A stretch of DNA of 64,000 nucleotides from an uncultured Lachnospiraceae bacterium (GTDB lineage Bacteria; Bacillota; Clostridia; Lachnospirales; Lachnospiraceae): NCBI GenBank assembly GCA_947626395.1, contig CANQRU010000014.1, positions 1-64,000 on the forward strand, written 5' to 3'. Position 1 is the first letter of the stretch. The number at the start of each line of letters is the position of its first letter. Made by a program: the position numbers and the translations under genes. Below the pieces are notes generated by a model that did not search any database, was not told the origin of the DNA, and was given only the letters and a program-made list of their open reading frames with translations. Shown here piece by piece: positions 17,804 through 26,876 of the stretch.

Positions 17804-17832
17804 TTGCGGTAAAAATAGAAATCATGTATAAT
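17804..17832 (+). promoter_or_regulatory. Promoter of the GerMN lipoprotein gene
   Basis: TTGCGG, 17-bp spacer, TATAAT, 44 bp ahead of the ATG at 17876. Confidence 0.5.
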
Positions 17833-17875
17833 CTATGGGAACTTTGATTTTTTGATCCAAGGAGGATTTGCGATT

Positions 17876-18550
17876 ATGAAAAAGAAATGGCTGATGCTGA
17901 CCGGAATAGCTGCTATGGCTGCTCTGACAGCCTGTACGCCTACGAAGACCGGACCGGACGGTCTGCCTTATAAGGAGACGGAGACGCAATACGAGAGTAA
18001 TCCTTACAGGGGTCCGGCGCCTATTAACGTCGAAGAGATGGAGGCGATGCTTTTTGTCTACCGCGGGAACGCGGACGGCACGGAGCTGGAGCGCGTCACC
18101 AGCTATGCGGACGAGATGAATGAACAGGTACTGCTGGACAAGCTGATCCAGTACGGCGTTCTGGAAGAGGGAACCGAGATCCTTTCTTTTGAGATGGAAG
18201 GGGAGGAAAAGGCAGGACCGGGACTTCCGGAGGGCGAGACGATACCGGCGTCGGCCGGCGACAGGATCGGATACCTGAATCTTTCCAGTGTTCCGGAGCT
18301 GGACGCCGCGTCCGAGAAGATCATGCTGAACTGTATCGCCGCTACCTTTATGGATAATTTCCAGCTGGATAAGGTGAAGCTCCTGGTGAACGGAGAGAAC
18401 TATAAGAGCGGGAATATCACCCAGGGCGACGATGATTATCTGGTCTTCGATATGCATTATAAGAATGTCGAAGAGGAAGAAGAGAGTACAGAGGAAAGCA
18501 CTGAAGAAAGTACGGATGCGCCTGCGGAAGCGGCGGAAGCGTCTGAATAG
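17876..18550 (+). CDS. GerMN-domain lipoprotein
   Basis: 224 residues. An N-terminal signal with a lipobox (LTAC near residue 19-22) indicates a lipid-anchored exported protein. The middle region (GDRIGYLNLSS through KVKLLVNGE) matches the GerMN domain found in the spore germination/sporulation protein GerM. The C-terminal 25 residues are a Glu/Ser/Thr-rich tail of short repeats. ATG 17876 follows CAAGGAGG. A good promoter and a strong terminator make it a single-gene unit, next to spmAB. A sporulation or germination role is plausible by family only. Confidence 0.75.
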   Translation: MKKKWLMLTGIAAMAALTACTPTKTGPDGLPYKETETQYESNPYRGPAPINVEEMEAMLFVYRGNADGTELERVTSYADEMNEQVLLDKLIQYGVLEEGTEILSFEMEGEEKAGPGLPEGETIPASAGDRIGYLNLSSVPELDAASEKIMLNCIAATFMDNFQLDKVKLLVNGENYKSGNITQGDDDYLVFDMHYKNVEEEEESTEESTEESTDAPAEAAEASE

Positions 18551-18556
18551 AATGAT

Positions 18557-18590
18557 CCCCGGCGGGAATCCCCGCCGGGGTATTTTGTTT
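18557..18590 (+). terminator. Intrinsic terminator of the GerMN lipoprotein gene
   Basis: CCCCGGCGGG/CCCGCCGGGG stem with a short loop, followed by TATTTTGTTT, 6 bp after the stop codon. Confidence 0.85.
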
Positions 18591-18665
18591 CCATGCAGGC
18601 AGGGCGCTGGTGACGCCTTGTCCGTACTTCCATGCGGGCGGGTCGCCGGTGACGCCCTGCCCGTA
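18588..18665 (-). repeat. Two tandem 39-bp hairpin repeats (family member 1)
   Basis: Units at 18588-18626 and 18627-18665, both read on the minus strand. Each forms a roughly 10-bp stem with a 7-nt loop TCACC(G/A)G, joined by the conserved linker GCATGGAA. They fall in the 3' untranslated end of the DUF885 transcript, starting 4 bp after its stop codon. Related units occur at 50535-50569 and 55523-55600. Confidence 0.7.
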
Positions 18666-18669
18666 TCGT

Positions 18670-20676
18670 CTATTTCAGGGAATGGGCCAGCAGCCATACC
18701 TGGAAATCTTCCCGGATCACCGTAAAGGGGGCCGGTCCCTCATCCAGGAGAAACTGATGGAATTCCTTCAGCGAGAACTCATTTCCCAGCTTTTCCTGCG
18801 CCAGATCCCTCATCCGGATGATCTCAAGATACCCCACATAGTATTCCGGATAATTGACCGGGGAATTGAGCATCACGTTATAAATGGTTTCCACCAGGCT
18901 CTCGTCGCTGACGTCGAAGTACGGCGCGAGGAATTCTTTCACCTGCTCCCGCGTCCAGCCGAAATAATGGATATTGATGTCGATGAGAGCGTGCAGGCCC
19001 AGGTTGGCCGCGGCATTGTGGGCCAGAAGGCTTCCCAGCTCCGGGGAGAGACCGTTTTCCGTTGTATAGGAATAGTTCTCCACATAGAAGGCCCAGCCTT
19101 CGCAGTAGCTTGTGAATGACAGAAGCCGGCGCAGGCTGTCATTGCAGTGGGACAGAAAGTAAGTATTCTGGTACATATGTCCCGGGATCCCTTCGTGGGC
19201 CAGCGTCGTGTAGAGCGCCTGGGAATCGGAAGTGCTGTCCGGGTTGATATAGATAACGCAGTCGTCGTAATCATCGATGGGCGGGACCAGGAAGAACGCG
19301 GGCCCGAGGGTATGGGCCAGGTCGTCCGGCACGTATCGGGTCACATAATTGCAGGGCGGACATTCCGGGAAATCCTCCGTGATCTGGGACTGCAGCTGCG
19401 CAAGGATCTGATCCGGGCCGGTGTAGGCAAAGGAATAATCCAAGATCTGATCCGCTGTCTCAGGGTGTTTTGTGATGATGTCCGTCATATCCGCCAGGTC
19501 ATCTTCGATCTGCGCGGCAATGGCGTCCCGCAGGGCTTCGATGCTTTCATAGGAAGTTCCGATGGAGGAATTGATCAGATATTCATAATAGCGTTTGCCG
19601 TCAGGGAAATAATACAGTCCCTGGTCGTTGACGCAGCTGCCCTTCAGACCGGTGAGTCCGTCCATCAGAAGATCGTAAGCCGGTACAAAATGCCCGTCGA
19701 TGACCGCCCGGTTCTGTTCCTTGTAAGCGGCGCGCTCCTCGTCGGTCAGGCCTTCAAAGGCGTCGATGCGCTGGTCGAACATGGCCGTCAGGAAATTATG
19801 GTCCGAGGGCAGCCGGTAGGCGTCGCATTCCTCGACGATCTGGTCTGCGCAGTCGTCGGTCATAAACAGCCCTGCCGCGGCTTTCTCCTTCTCGAACTCC
19901 AGGATCTGCCCGTAATAACGGTCGATCGAGGACAGTAACGCCAGGTAATCGTCGATATCCTGCCGCGTGCGGAACGTAAATTCCGCCAGCAGGATGGGGA
20001 GCTGGGCCTGGATACCGTTGGAAGGCGCCAGAGGCTGGTAATACAGCTCCAGTCCCTTGCCGGATTCCTCCAGCCGGAATGCTTCCGTGAGGATCCGATA
20101 GGTCATCTGCTGTTCTTCGTCCAGAAGGTTCGGATCGATCTGCGCCAGCTGCGACCGGAACTGTTCCTGACGGTTTCTGGCGTCCTGCATTTCCTGCAGG
20201 GAGAAACTGCCGAAGTCCGGGGTGTAGTCGGTGATGCCGCAGGATTCCGGCGAGACCAGAGAGTAGTGAAGATTCAGGAAAGAATCCCCCAGCTGTTCCT
20301 TAAGAAACCGCTGGCTCCAGTCTTCGAAGGCCGCGCGGGCCTGATCGGCCGCGGCCTGTCTGCCGGCGGAGTTGTCCTCAGATGCGCCCTCCGGCGATGT
20401 GGAATCTCCGGCGCCGGAGCTGTCCGGCCGCGCGGCGTCTGTCCCGAAAGAGCCGTTTGGCGGCGCAGTATCTGTCCCGGAAGAACCGCCAGGTGCGGCC
20501 GTTTCTGCCGGCAGGTTCCCTTCCGGAGCTGCCGGGGCCGGCGCGCTGCCGGTACGTGAGCAGGCGGCGCTCAGAAGAACAAGAACAGCGCACAGCAGAA
20601 TACAGATCTTCGCGGCCTTCCGGGGCCGCCGGGCCGGACGGAACCGGATAATAGATCGGGTGATCATTTCATTCAT
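18670..20676 (-). CDS. DUF885 family zinc metallopeptidase lipoprotein
   Basis: 668 residues. An N-terminal membrane segment ends in a lipobox (LLSAAC), then a Pro/Gly/Ser-rich spacer of about 90 residues, then the DUF885 domain with the zinc motif HEGIPGH (H494, H500) and a downstream YCEGW whose Glu is the likely third ligand. The domain is related to the M32/neurolysin-like peptidases; the substrate is unknown. I start at ATG 20676 after GGAGGG; the much longer upstream frame runs over the promoter and is not credible. Exported and anchored outside the membrane. Confidence 0.9.
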   Translation of the reverse strand: MNEMITRSIIRFRPARRPRKAAKICILLCAVLVLLSAACSRTGSAPAPAAPEGNLPAETAAPGGSSGTDTAPPNGSFGTDAARPDSSGAGDSTSPEGASEDNSAGRQAAADQARAAFEDWSQRFLKEQLGDSFLNLHYSLVSPESCGITDYTPDFGSFSLQEMQDARNRQEQFRSQLAQIDPNLLDEEQQMTYRILTEAFRLEESGKGLELYYQPLAPSNGIQAQLPILLAEFTFRTRQDIDDYLALLSSIDRYYGQILEFEKEKAAAGLFMTDDCADQIVEECDAYRLPSDHNFLTAMFDQRIDAFEGLTDEERAAYKEQNRAVIDGHFVPAYDLLMDGLTGLKGSCVNDQGLYYFPDGKRYYEYLINSSIGTSYESIEALRDAIAAQIEDDLADMTDIITKHPETADQILDYSFAYTGPDQILAQLQSQITEDFPECPPCNYVTRYVPDDLAHTLGPAFFLVPPIDDYDDCVIYINPDSTSDSQALYTTLAHEGIPGHMYQNTYFLSHCNDSLRRLLSFTSYCEGWAFYVENYSYTTENGLSPELGSLLAHNAAANLGLHALIDINIHYFGWTREQVKEFLAPYFDVSDESLVETIYNVMLNSPVNYPEYYVGYLEIIRMRDLAQEKLGNEFSLKEFHQFLLDEGPAPFTVIREDFQVWLLAHSLK

Positions 20677-20697
20677 GGTTAAACCCTCCATTTCTAT

Positions 20698-20769
20698 AGT
20701 ATAATTTATATTGGAAGATTTGACAACGCATGAAAAAAGATTGACGAAAGCAATGAAAAAAGGTACACT
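20698..20769. promoter_or_regulatory. Divergent promoters for the DUF885 gene and metG
   Basis: Minus strand: TTGTCA (20726-20721), 17 bp, TATACT (20703-20698) for the peptidase. Plus strand: TTGACG (20741-20746), 17 bp, TACACT (20764-20769) for metG. The -35 boxes are only 14 bp apart. I see no T-box elements in the short metG leader. Confidence 0.6.
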
Positions 20770-20861
20770 GGATGTAAACGTCCGGCGGGGAGCCGGCAGA
20801 CAGCGACAGAAAGATTGAGGAGGCGCCGCGGCCTCCGGTAATGGAAAAAGGAGAATCAGAC

Positions 20862-22994
20862 ATGTGCGACAAATGTAAGAAACCATATTATATTACGACA
20901 GCCATCGCCTATACGTCAGGCAAGCCCCACATCGGCAACACCTACGAGATCGTGCTGGCGGACAGCATCGCCCGCTATAAGCGCGCCCAGGGCTACGACG
21001 TATTTTTCCAGACCGGCACCGACGAGCACGGCCAGAAGATCGAGCTGAAGGCCCAGGAAGCCGGCGTGACGCCGAAGGAGTTTGTGGACGGCGTGGCTGC
21101 GCAGATCAAGTCGATCTGGGATCTGATGAACACTTCCTATGACAAATTCATCCGCACCACGGACAAGGACCACGAGATCCAGATCCAGAAGGTGTTTAAG
21201 AAAATGTACGACCAGGGGGACATTTACAAGGGCTACTATGAGGGCCTGTACTGCACGCCCTGCGAGTCCTTCTGGACCGAGTCCCAGCTGGTGGACGGCA
21301 AGTGCCCCGACTGCGGCCGGGAGGTAAAGCCGGCGCGTGAGGAAGCGTATTTCTTCCGTATGAGCAAATACGCGGACAGGCTGATCCAGCATATCAACGA
21401 CCATCCGGAATTTATCCAGCCGGTGTCCCGCAAGAATGAGATGATGAACAATTTCCTGCTTCCGGGCCTGCAGGATCTGTGCGTGTCCAGGACTTCGTTC
21501 ACCTGGGGCATCCCGGTGACCTTCGACCCGAAGCATGTGACTTATGTGTGGCTGGACGCGCTGACTAACTACATTACCGGTATTGGCTATGACTGCGACG
21601 GCGACAGCTCCGAGCGGTTCAAGAAATACTGGCCGGCGGATCTGCATCTGATCGGAAAGGATATCATCCGCTTCCATACGATCTACTGGCCCATTTTCCT
21701 GATGTCTCTGGGTCTGCCGCTGCCGAAGCAGGTGTTCGGCCATCCGTGGCTGCTGATGAGCGGCGGCAAGATGAGCAAGTCCAAGGGCAATATCATCTAC
21801 GCCGACGATCTGGTGCAGTTCTTCGGGGTGGATGCGGTGCGCTACTATGTGCTGCATGAGACGCCCTTTGACAATGACGGCAACGTGACGTGGGAGCTGA
21901 TCGCGGAGCGGTATAATTCTGATCTGGCCAATATTCTGGGGAACCTGGTGAGCCGGACCATTTCCATGACGAATAAGTATTTCGGCGGCGCCGTGAAGAA
22001 GACCGGCGTGGCGGAGGAGACGGACGCGGATCTGAAGGCGACGGTTCTGGAAGCTGTGAAGAAAGTGGACGCGAAGATGGAGGAGCTGCGGGTGGCGGAC
22101 GCCATCACGGAGATCTTCGGGATCTTCCGCCGCAGCAATAAATATATCGATGAGACTACGCCCTGGGCGCTGGCGAAGGACGAGGCGAAGAAGGACCGTC
22201 TGGCGGAGGTGCTCTATAACCTGACGGAGGCGATCACGATCGGCGCGTCGCTTCTGGAGCCGTTCATGCCGGAGACTTCGCAGAAGATCCTGGCGCAGCT
22301 GAATACGCAGAAGCGGGAGCTTTCGCAGATGGATGAGTTTGGGCTGTATCCGGACGGCAATCAGGTGACGGAGAAGCCGGAGATCCTGTTCGCAAGACTG
22401 GACGTGAACGAGATCATGGACAAGGTGAACGCCATGAACGCGGAGCGGGAGGCGGCGCAGGAGGCGGAGAACGCGGCGGCCGGAAGCGGCGCGGACAGCG
22501 GCGCGGCAGCGGAGGCGGAGACCAGCGCGGCAGCAGCCGCTGAAGCGGGTGCAGTTTCCGGCGCCGGCAGGCAGGCCGGCACGGAAGGCGGAACCGCCGG
22601 AGCGGCAGATAATGCGGCCGGAGCCATCGGGGAAGCTTCCTCAGATACAGCGGCCGCCGAGGCCAGGCCGGAGATCACCTACGACGATTTCGTGAAGCTT
22701 CAGTTCGCCGTAGGCGAGATCATTGCCTGCGAGGAAGTGAAAAAGTCGAAGAAGCTTCTCTGCAGTCAGGTGAAGATCGGCGGAGAGGTTCGTCAGATCC
22801 TGAGCGGGATCAAGTCCCATTACACGCCGGAGGAGATGGTTGGCAAGAAGGTCATGGTCCTTATGAATCTGGCTCCCCGCAAGATGGCGGGTCTGGAATC
22901 CCAGGGCATGCTTCTGTGCGCGGAAGACGAGGAAGGGAATCTGGCGCTGATGACGCCGGAGAAGGACATGCCGGCCGGATCGGAGATTTGCTGA
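20862..22994 (+). CDS. metG: Methionyl-tRNA synthetase
   Basis: 710 residues. Charges tRNA-Met. Class I motifs: PHIGN (HIGH) near residue 20 and KMSKS near 305; a CxxC...CxxC zinc knuckle (CTPC, CPDC) lies about 130-150. The C-terminal 100 residues form the EMAP/Trbp111-like tRNA-binding domain (FAVGEI...SGIKSHYTPEEM). Between them is an unusual Ala/Gly/Glu-rich linker of about 65 residues (roughly 528-595). The frame is open through it, so this is a real insertion, not a frameshift. ATG 20862 follows AAAAGGAG. Confidence 0.98.
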   Translation: MCDKCKKPYYITTAIAYTSGKPHIGNTYEIVLADSIARYKRAQGYDVFFQTGTDEHGQKIELKAQEAGVTPKEFVDGVAAQIKSIWDLMNTSYDKFIRTTDKDHEIQIQKVFKKMYDQGDIYKGYYEGLYCTPCESFWTESQLVDGKCPDCGREVKPAREEAYFFRMSKYADRLIQHINDHPEFIQPVSRKNEMMNNFLLPGLQDLCVSRTSFTWGIPVTFDPKHVTYVWLDALTNYITGIGYDCDGDSSERFKKYWPADLHLIGKDIIRFHTIYWPIFLMSLGLPLPKQVFGHPWLLMSGGKMSKSKGNIIYADDLVQFFGVDAVRYYVLHETPFDNDGNVTWELIAERYNSDLANILGNLVSRTISMTNKYFGGAVKKTGVAEETDADLKATVLEAVKKVDAKMEELRVADAITEIFGIFRRSNKYIDETTPWALAKDEAKKDRLAEVLYNLTEAITIGASLLEPFMPETSQKILAQLNTQKRELSQMDEFGLYPDGNQVTEKPEILFARLDVNEIMDKVNAMNAEREAAQEAENAAAGSGADSGAAAEAETSAAAAAEAGAVSGAGRQAGTEGGTAGAADNAAGAIGEASSDTAAAEARPEITYDDFVKLQFAVGEIIACEEVKKSKKLLCSQVKIGGEVRQILSGIKSHYTPEEMVGKKVMVLMNLAPRKMAGLESQGMLLCAEDEEGNLALMTPEKDMPAGSEIC

Positions 22995-23012
22995 CAGATA
23001 GAGTGAGTGCGC

Positions 23013-23046
23013 GGCGGCTGCAAATATTTTGAATTTTGCAGCCGCC
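23013..23046 (+). terminator. Hairpin terminator after metG
   Basis: 12-bp perfect stem (23013-23024 and 23035-23046) with a 10-nt loop, 18 bp past the stop. The tail CTTGTGT is only moderately T-rich. Confidence 0.6.
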
Positions 23047-23120
23047 CTTGTGTCGGTGTCGGTATCCGGGAGAAATCTGCCCGGAGGTTGTTTTCAGTAT
23101 TTGGAGAAGCGGAGGAATCG

Positions 23121-26051
23121 ATGATGACGCGCGGCGGGAAACGATGGATTTACGGATTGGTATTGAGCTTGGTGCTGCTGTTGGCGGCGGCGCCGGCCGA
23201 TTCGGCGGCTTCCGGAACCGGGACAGCCGCGGCGTCCGCTTCGGAACCGTCTCCGGTCCGGGATTATGATATGCAGGAAGCGACGCCCGCGAACGCGGCG
23301 GCAGGCGCATCGTATGTGCGGATGCTCCTGGACGCCCTTCCCACAGCGGATGAGGCCGGCCGGATGGACGAAGCGGAGCAGGCAGAGGTTCGCAGGAAGA
23401 TGGAGGCCGCCCGCGCCGCGTACGAGGCTCTGAGTCCGGAAGAGAAAGAACTGGTTCCGGACGCGGGGGAGATTCTGGCTCCGCTTTATATGGAGTTCTT
23501 TCTGCCGCTCGAGCTGGACGGCGAGAGATTAGTAGAAGTCGAGGATGCTTTCTTCACGTTGGAAGATCTGCTCGATCCGGAGGAAATGGAAGAACCGGCG
23601 GAAGATGCCGGCGATCTCTGGGGGATCAGCCCCATGAGCGTGGGAGAGGAACCGGGAGGAGACAATTACTGGATCTCCCGGCTGAATTCCCGGGCGGACA
23701 CTCCTGACTATGTGGATAAATTGTACAAACTGCTGCTGAAAGCCACCAACAATGACGGTCAGGACGACTGGCTGATCGGGGAGGACTATTTTCCCGAGGA
23801 TAAGGAGGTTTTCGGATTTAGCTATTACAGAGAACAACTGGATGTTAACAGAAAAGATCCGTCAATCAAAGAGACGATCGCTCCCAGAGTTTACAGGTAT
23901 GCCGAGCAGGCCGTCACCGCGTTCCGGCGCGACCACCCGGAGGTTTTCTGGATGAACGACAGCATCGGACTCTACTGCATGATAGCGGGCGGGGAGACGG
24001 AGCCGGCGTGCAATATTGAATATATGTTTGCCACGAAATATAATAACAGCGAGGTCGGAGACTTTGACGTCCGCATCGACAAATACCGGAGCGAGGCGCT
24101 GATCAGGGAGGGTATCGCCCGCAGGGATGCCCAGACCGAAAGGCTGCTTGCTGAGACGGAGTGGGCGGGCCCGTATGAGAGGATTCGTCAGTTTAACAAA
24201 TGGCTGACCGAGAATAATGAATACAATACTTCCGGTCGGAACGGTTGGAACTATCCTGAAAGCTGCCACAGTTCCCTTACGGCGCTGCTGGGAAATACCG
24301 GGACAGACGGACCCGTATGCGACGGCTATGCCGGCGCGTTTAAGATCCTGTGCGACAAAGCGGGTATTCTGTGCCTTGTGGTCACCGGGGAGGGACGAAG
24401 CGGAAGCGGAAATGAAGATGGGATTCCACACGCCTGGAATTATGTAAACTTATATGGAAACTGGTACGCGGCGGATGTCACCTGGAACGACCCGGTGGTA
24501 TCCGGCAAAGGCGGCGCGAAGACCGGCGCGGAGAATGAAAGTTATCTCCTGGCCGGTTCCGGATCGGAGATCGACTACCGCCGGTTTGAAGAATCTCATG
24601 TAGTATCCGCGGATCTGCAGGCACTGGCCCCGGCGCTGAGCGGGGACAGATATGTTCCTGTAACGCTTGCGGATTTCCGGGCGGATCTGGATAAAAATTC
24701 CGAAGTTCATTACGGCGATACATTGAATGTGCAGGTGGAGAACGCTCCGGCCGGCCGGAAGCTTTATTATCGGTGGAGCGCTGGGGAGAAAACGGTCGGT
24801 ACGAACAGCCCGTCCTATAAGGTCGGTCCGGAAGCGGTGGGACAGGTGATCCGCGTGACCGTCACAGCGGACGGCTGCGGCGGAGCCGCGTCTGCGGAGA
24901 TCGCGGCGCCGGTGGCTGAAGTGCCGGAACTGACCCGTCTGGATAAGGCCCTGGCAGCCGCCGCGGACGCGAAAAAGGACCTGGCTGTTTACGACCTGCA
25001 GCCGGAGGCGGTTCTGAAGGGCGTCCGTTATGCGGATCAGGCGGTTATAGATGCTTTAAATACCGCGGTCGAAAACGCCGAGACTGCGAAGAAGAATATC
25101 GCGCCGGCGGCGGAACTGGGAGAGAACGCGGCTGCGGTTGAGGACGCGGCCGGAAAGCTGGCGGCGGCGGTCAGGACAGGTACGATGGAGCTGCAGCCTC
25201 TGGAGACGGAACTGGCGGCGGCGAAGGATGTGAAAAACGGAATTGAAGTCCGTAACGGGCAGCCGTCAGAGGTTGAAAAAGGACTTCGATATGTGACGCC
25301 GGCGGAGATGGACGCCCTGAACACGGCCGCTGCCAGGGCGGAAGCGGTCAAGTCCGGGATCCGTACCGCGAAAGAACTGGATCAGGAGACGAATGCGCTG
25401 AAAACAGCTGTAAGCGAGTTTACGAAAGCGATAAAGACCGGTACGAAATCCACTGAAAGCGGCGGATCCAGCGGGGGAGGAGGTTCCGGCGGGAGCGGAG
25501 GCGGCTCGGGCAGCGGCGGCAGTTCCGGCGGAGGCCATTCCTCTGGCGGCGGATCCGGCGGGAGCAGCGGTGGCAGTCATTCCTCCGGCGGTTCGGGAGG
25601 AAGCGGCGGCAGCCGGGGACCGGCGGCGGGTCCCGGAGGAGCGGGCGCGGCCCTTCCCTCCTATGTGGTGATCGGGTCATGGACCCAGAACGCGGACGGA
25701 GAGTGGAATTTCTATGACGGAAGCGGCAGGCTCTATACCAACTGCTGGGCCGCGGTCTATAACCCCTATGCTAACACGGCGGCCGGGGCGCAGGCGTTCG
25801 ACTGGTTCCGTTTTGATGAAAAAGGTCTTATGGTCACCAGCTGGTTCCTGGATCCGGCGGACGGTCATTATTACTATCTGAACCCGGTTTCGGACGGGAC
25901 CCGCGGCAGGATGGTGATCGGATGGGAAGTCATAGACGGAAAAGAGTATTATTTTAATCCGGTCTCCGACGGAACCCGGGGACGTATGATGTGCAATGAA
26001 GCCACAGGAGACGGACATTTCGTCGGAGCCGACGGCGTGAAGATCTATTGA
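23121..26051 (+). CDS. Secreted transglutaminase-like protein with wall-binding cassette
   Basis: 976 residues. A signal peptide (about 1-30) is followed by a coiled N-terminal segment and a transglutaminase-like domain whose triad appears as C400 (PVCDGY), H437 (IPHAWN) and D452 (AADVTW). An Ig-like region follows, then two roughly 80-residue helical repeats of FIVAR type (each with DALNTA), a Gly/Ser linker of about 70 residues, and a C-terminal cassette (WAAVYNPYANTA, then YYYLNPVSDGTRGRM repeats) shared with the protein at 29438. Peptide cross-linking or proteolysis in the cell wall is possible. ATG 23121 follows GGAGG. TraX follows after 19 bp. Confidence 0.85.
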   Translation: MMTRGGKRWIYGLVLSLVLLLAAAPADSAASGTGTAAASASEPSPVRDYDMQEATPANAAAGASYVRMLLDALPTADEAGRMDEAEQAEVRRKMEAARAAYEALSPEEKELVPDAGEILAPLYMEFFLPLELDGERLVEVEDAFFTLEDLLDPEEMEEPAEDAGDLWGISPMSVGEEPGGDNYWISRLNSRADTPDYVDKLYKLLLKATNNDGQDDWLIGEDYFPEDKEVFGFSYYREQLDVNRKDPSIKETIAPRVYRYAEQAVTAFRRDHPEVFWMNDSIGLYCMIAGGETEPACNIEYMFATKYNNSEVGDFDVRIDKYRSEALIREGIARRDAQTERLLAETEWAGPYERIRQFNKWLTENNEYNTSGRNGWNYPESCHSSLTALLGNTGTDGPVCDGYAGAFKILCDKAGILCLVVTGEGRSGSGNEDGIPHAWNYVNLYGNWYAADVTWNDPVVSGKGGAKTGAENESYLLAGSGSEIDYRRFEESHVVSADLQALAPALSGDRYVPVTLADFRADLDKNSEVHYGDTLNVQVENAPAGRKLYYRWSAGEKTVGTNSPSYKVGPEAVGQVIRVTVTADGCGGAASAEIAAPVAEVPELTRLDKALAAAADAKKDLAVYDLQPEAVLKGVRYADQAVIDALNTAVENAETAKKNIAPAAELGENAAAVEDAAGKLAAAVRTGTMELQPLETELAAAKDVKNGIEVRNGQPSEVEKGLRYVTPAEMDALNTAAARAEAVKSGIRTAKELDQETNALKTAVSEFTKAIKTGTKSTESGGSSGGGGSGGSGGGSGSGGSSGGGHSSGGGSGGSSGGSHSSGGSGGSGGSRGPAAGPGGAGAALPSYVVIGSWTQNADGEWNFYDGSGRLYTNCWAAVYNPYANTAAGAQAFDWFRFDEKGLMVTSWFLDPADGHYYYLNPVSDGTRGRMVIGWEVIDGKEYYFNPVSDGTRGRMMCNEATGDGHFVGADGVKIY

Positions 26052-26070
26052 TATTGCGGAGGAAATACGG

Positions 26071-26823
26071 ATGGAAAATCAGCTGCAGAAGGCGCGGCCC
26101 CGGTATCAGGTGCTGAGCGGCAGCGCGCTTAAGCTGATCGCGCTGATCACGATGATCATCGATCATGTGGGAGCGGCGGTCCTGGAGATGGGGGTCATAG
26201 AGGGATATAACACCGGAATGCTGAACATTTCCTATGAGACGGCGCTGTTCTGGTGGAATGTGGACAGTGTGCTGCGGGGGATCGGCCGGATCTCCTTTCC
26301 AATCTACTGTTTCCTGATCACGGAGGGCTTTCTGCATACGCGCAACATCCGGAAATACGCCCTTCGGCTCGGGGCGTTCGCGCTGTTGTCGGAGATCCCC
26401 TTTGACCTGGCGTTCTACCATGTCTGGTGGACCTGGGAGCATCAGAACGTATTTTTTACATTGCTTTTAGGGCTTCTGGCGATCGCGGCGATCGATTATT
26501 ATGAGAAGCGGATGAACAGCCGGTGGGTCGGACTGGCGGCGGCATTCTGCTTTGTGATGCTGGGAGATGTGCTCCATACGGATTACGGCGCTTTCGGCGT
26601 GTTCTTTATCGTCGTGCTGTATGCGTTCCGCAACTGCGGCTGGATCCGCACCGTGATCGGCTGCATCCTGATCGCGTGGGAGACCACGGCGCCGCTGGCG
26701 TTTATCCCGATCCAGATGTATAACGGCGAGCGTGGGCGGCTGCGGCTGAAATATTTCTTTTACGCGATCTATCCGGCGCATCTTTTGATCCTGTATGGAA
26801 TCTGTATGGCGCTGCTGCGTTAA
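26071..26823 (+). CDS. TraX family membrane protein
   Basis: 250 residues with about seven hydrophobic segments and the family landmarks LKLIALITMIIDHVG near the N-terminus and RISFPIYCFLITEG. TraX of F plasmids acetylates pilin; chromosomal Firmicute members belong to the acyltransferase-like group, with unknown acceptors. GGAGG precedes the start, 19 bp after the transglutaminase gene, so the two are probably cotranscribed and it might modify an envelope component. Confidence 0.85.
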   Translation: MENQLQKARPRYQVLSGSALKLIALITMIIDHVGAAVLEMGVIEGYNTGMLNISYETALFWWNVDSVLRGIGRISFPIYCFLITEGFLHTRNIRKYALRLGAFALLSEIPFDLAFYHVWWTWEHQNVFFTLLLGLLAIAAIDYYEKRMNSRWVGLAAAFCFVMLGDVLHTDYGAFGVFFIVVLYAFRNCGWIRTVIGCILIAWETTAPLAFIPIQMYNGERGRLRLKYFFYAIYPAHLLILYGICMALLR

Positions 26824-26876
26824 AAGCGGCCGCGTCCGGCAGACAGAACCGGTTATAAGAAGGAGTTTCGGAAGTT

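Noticed and set aside
18588-18665. Possible CRISPR array (also 55523-55600)
   Set aside because: The repeats are adjacent without spacers, number only two per locus, and the variable part is the hairpin arm, not a spacer. No cas genes in the window.
20842-20861. T-box or riboswitch before metG
   Set aside because: The leader from the predicted promoter is under 100 nt and shows no T-box motif or terminator/antiterminator pair.
22440-22660. Frameshift or assembly error in metG at the Ala-rich region
   Set aside because: The frame stays open and the downstream tRNA-binding domain is in frame and complete.
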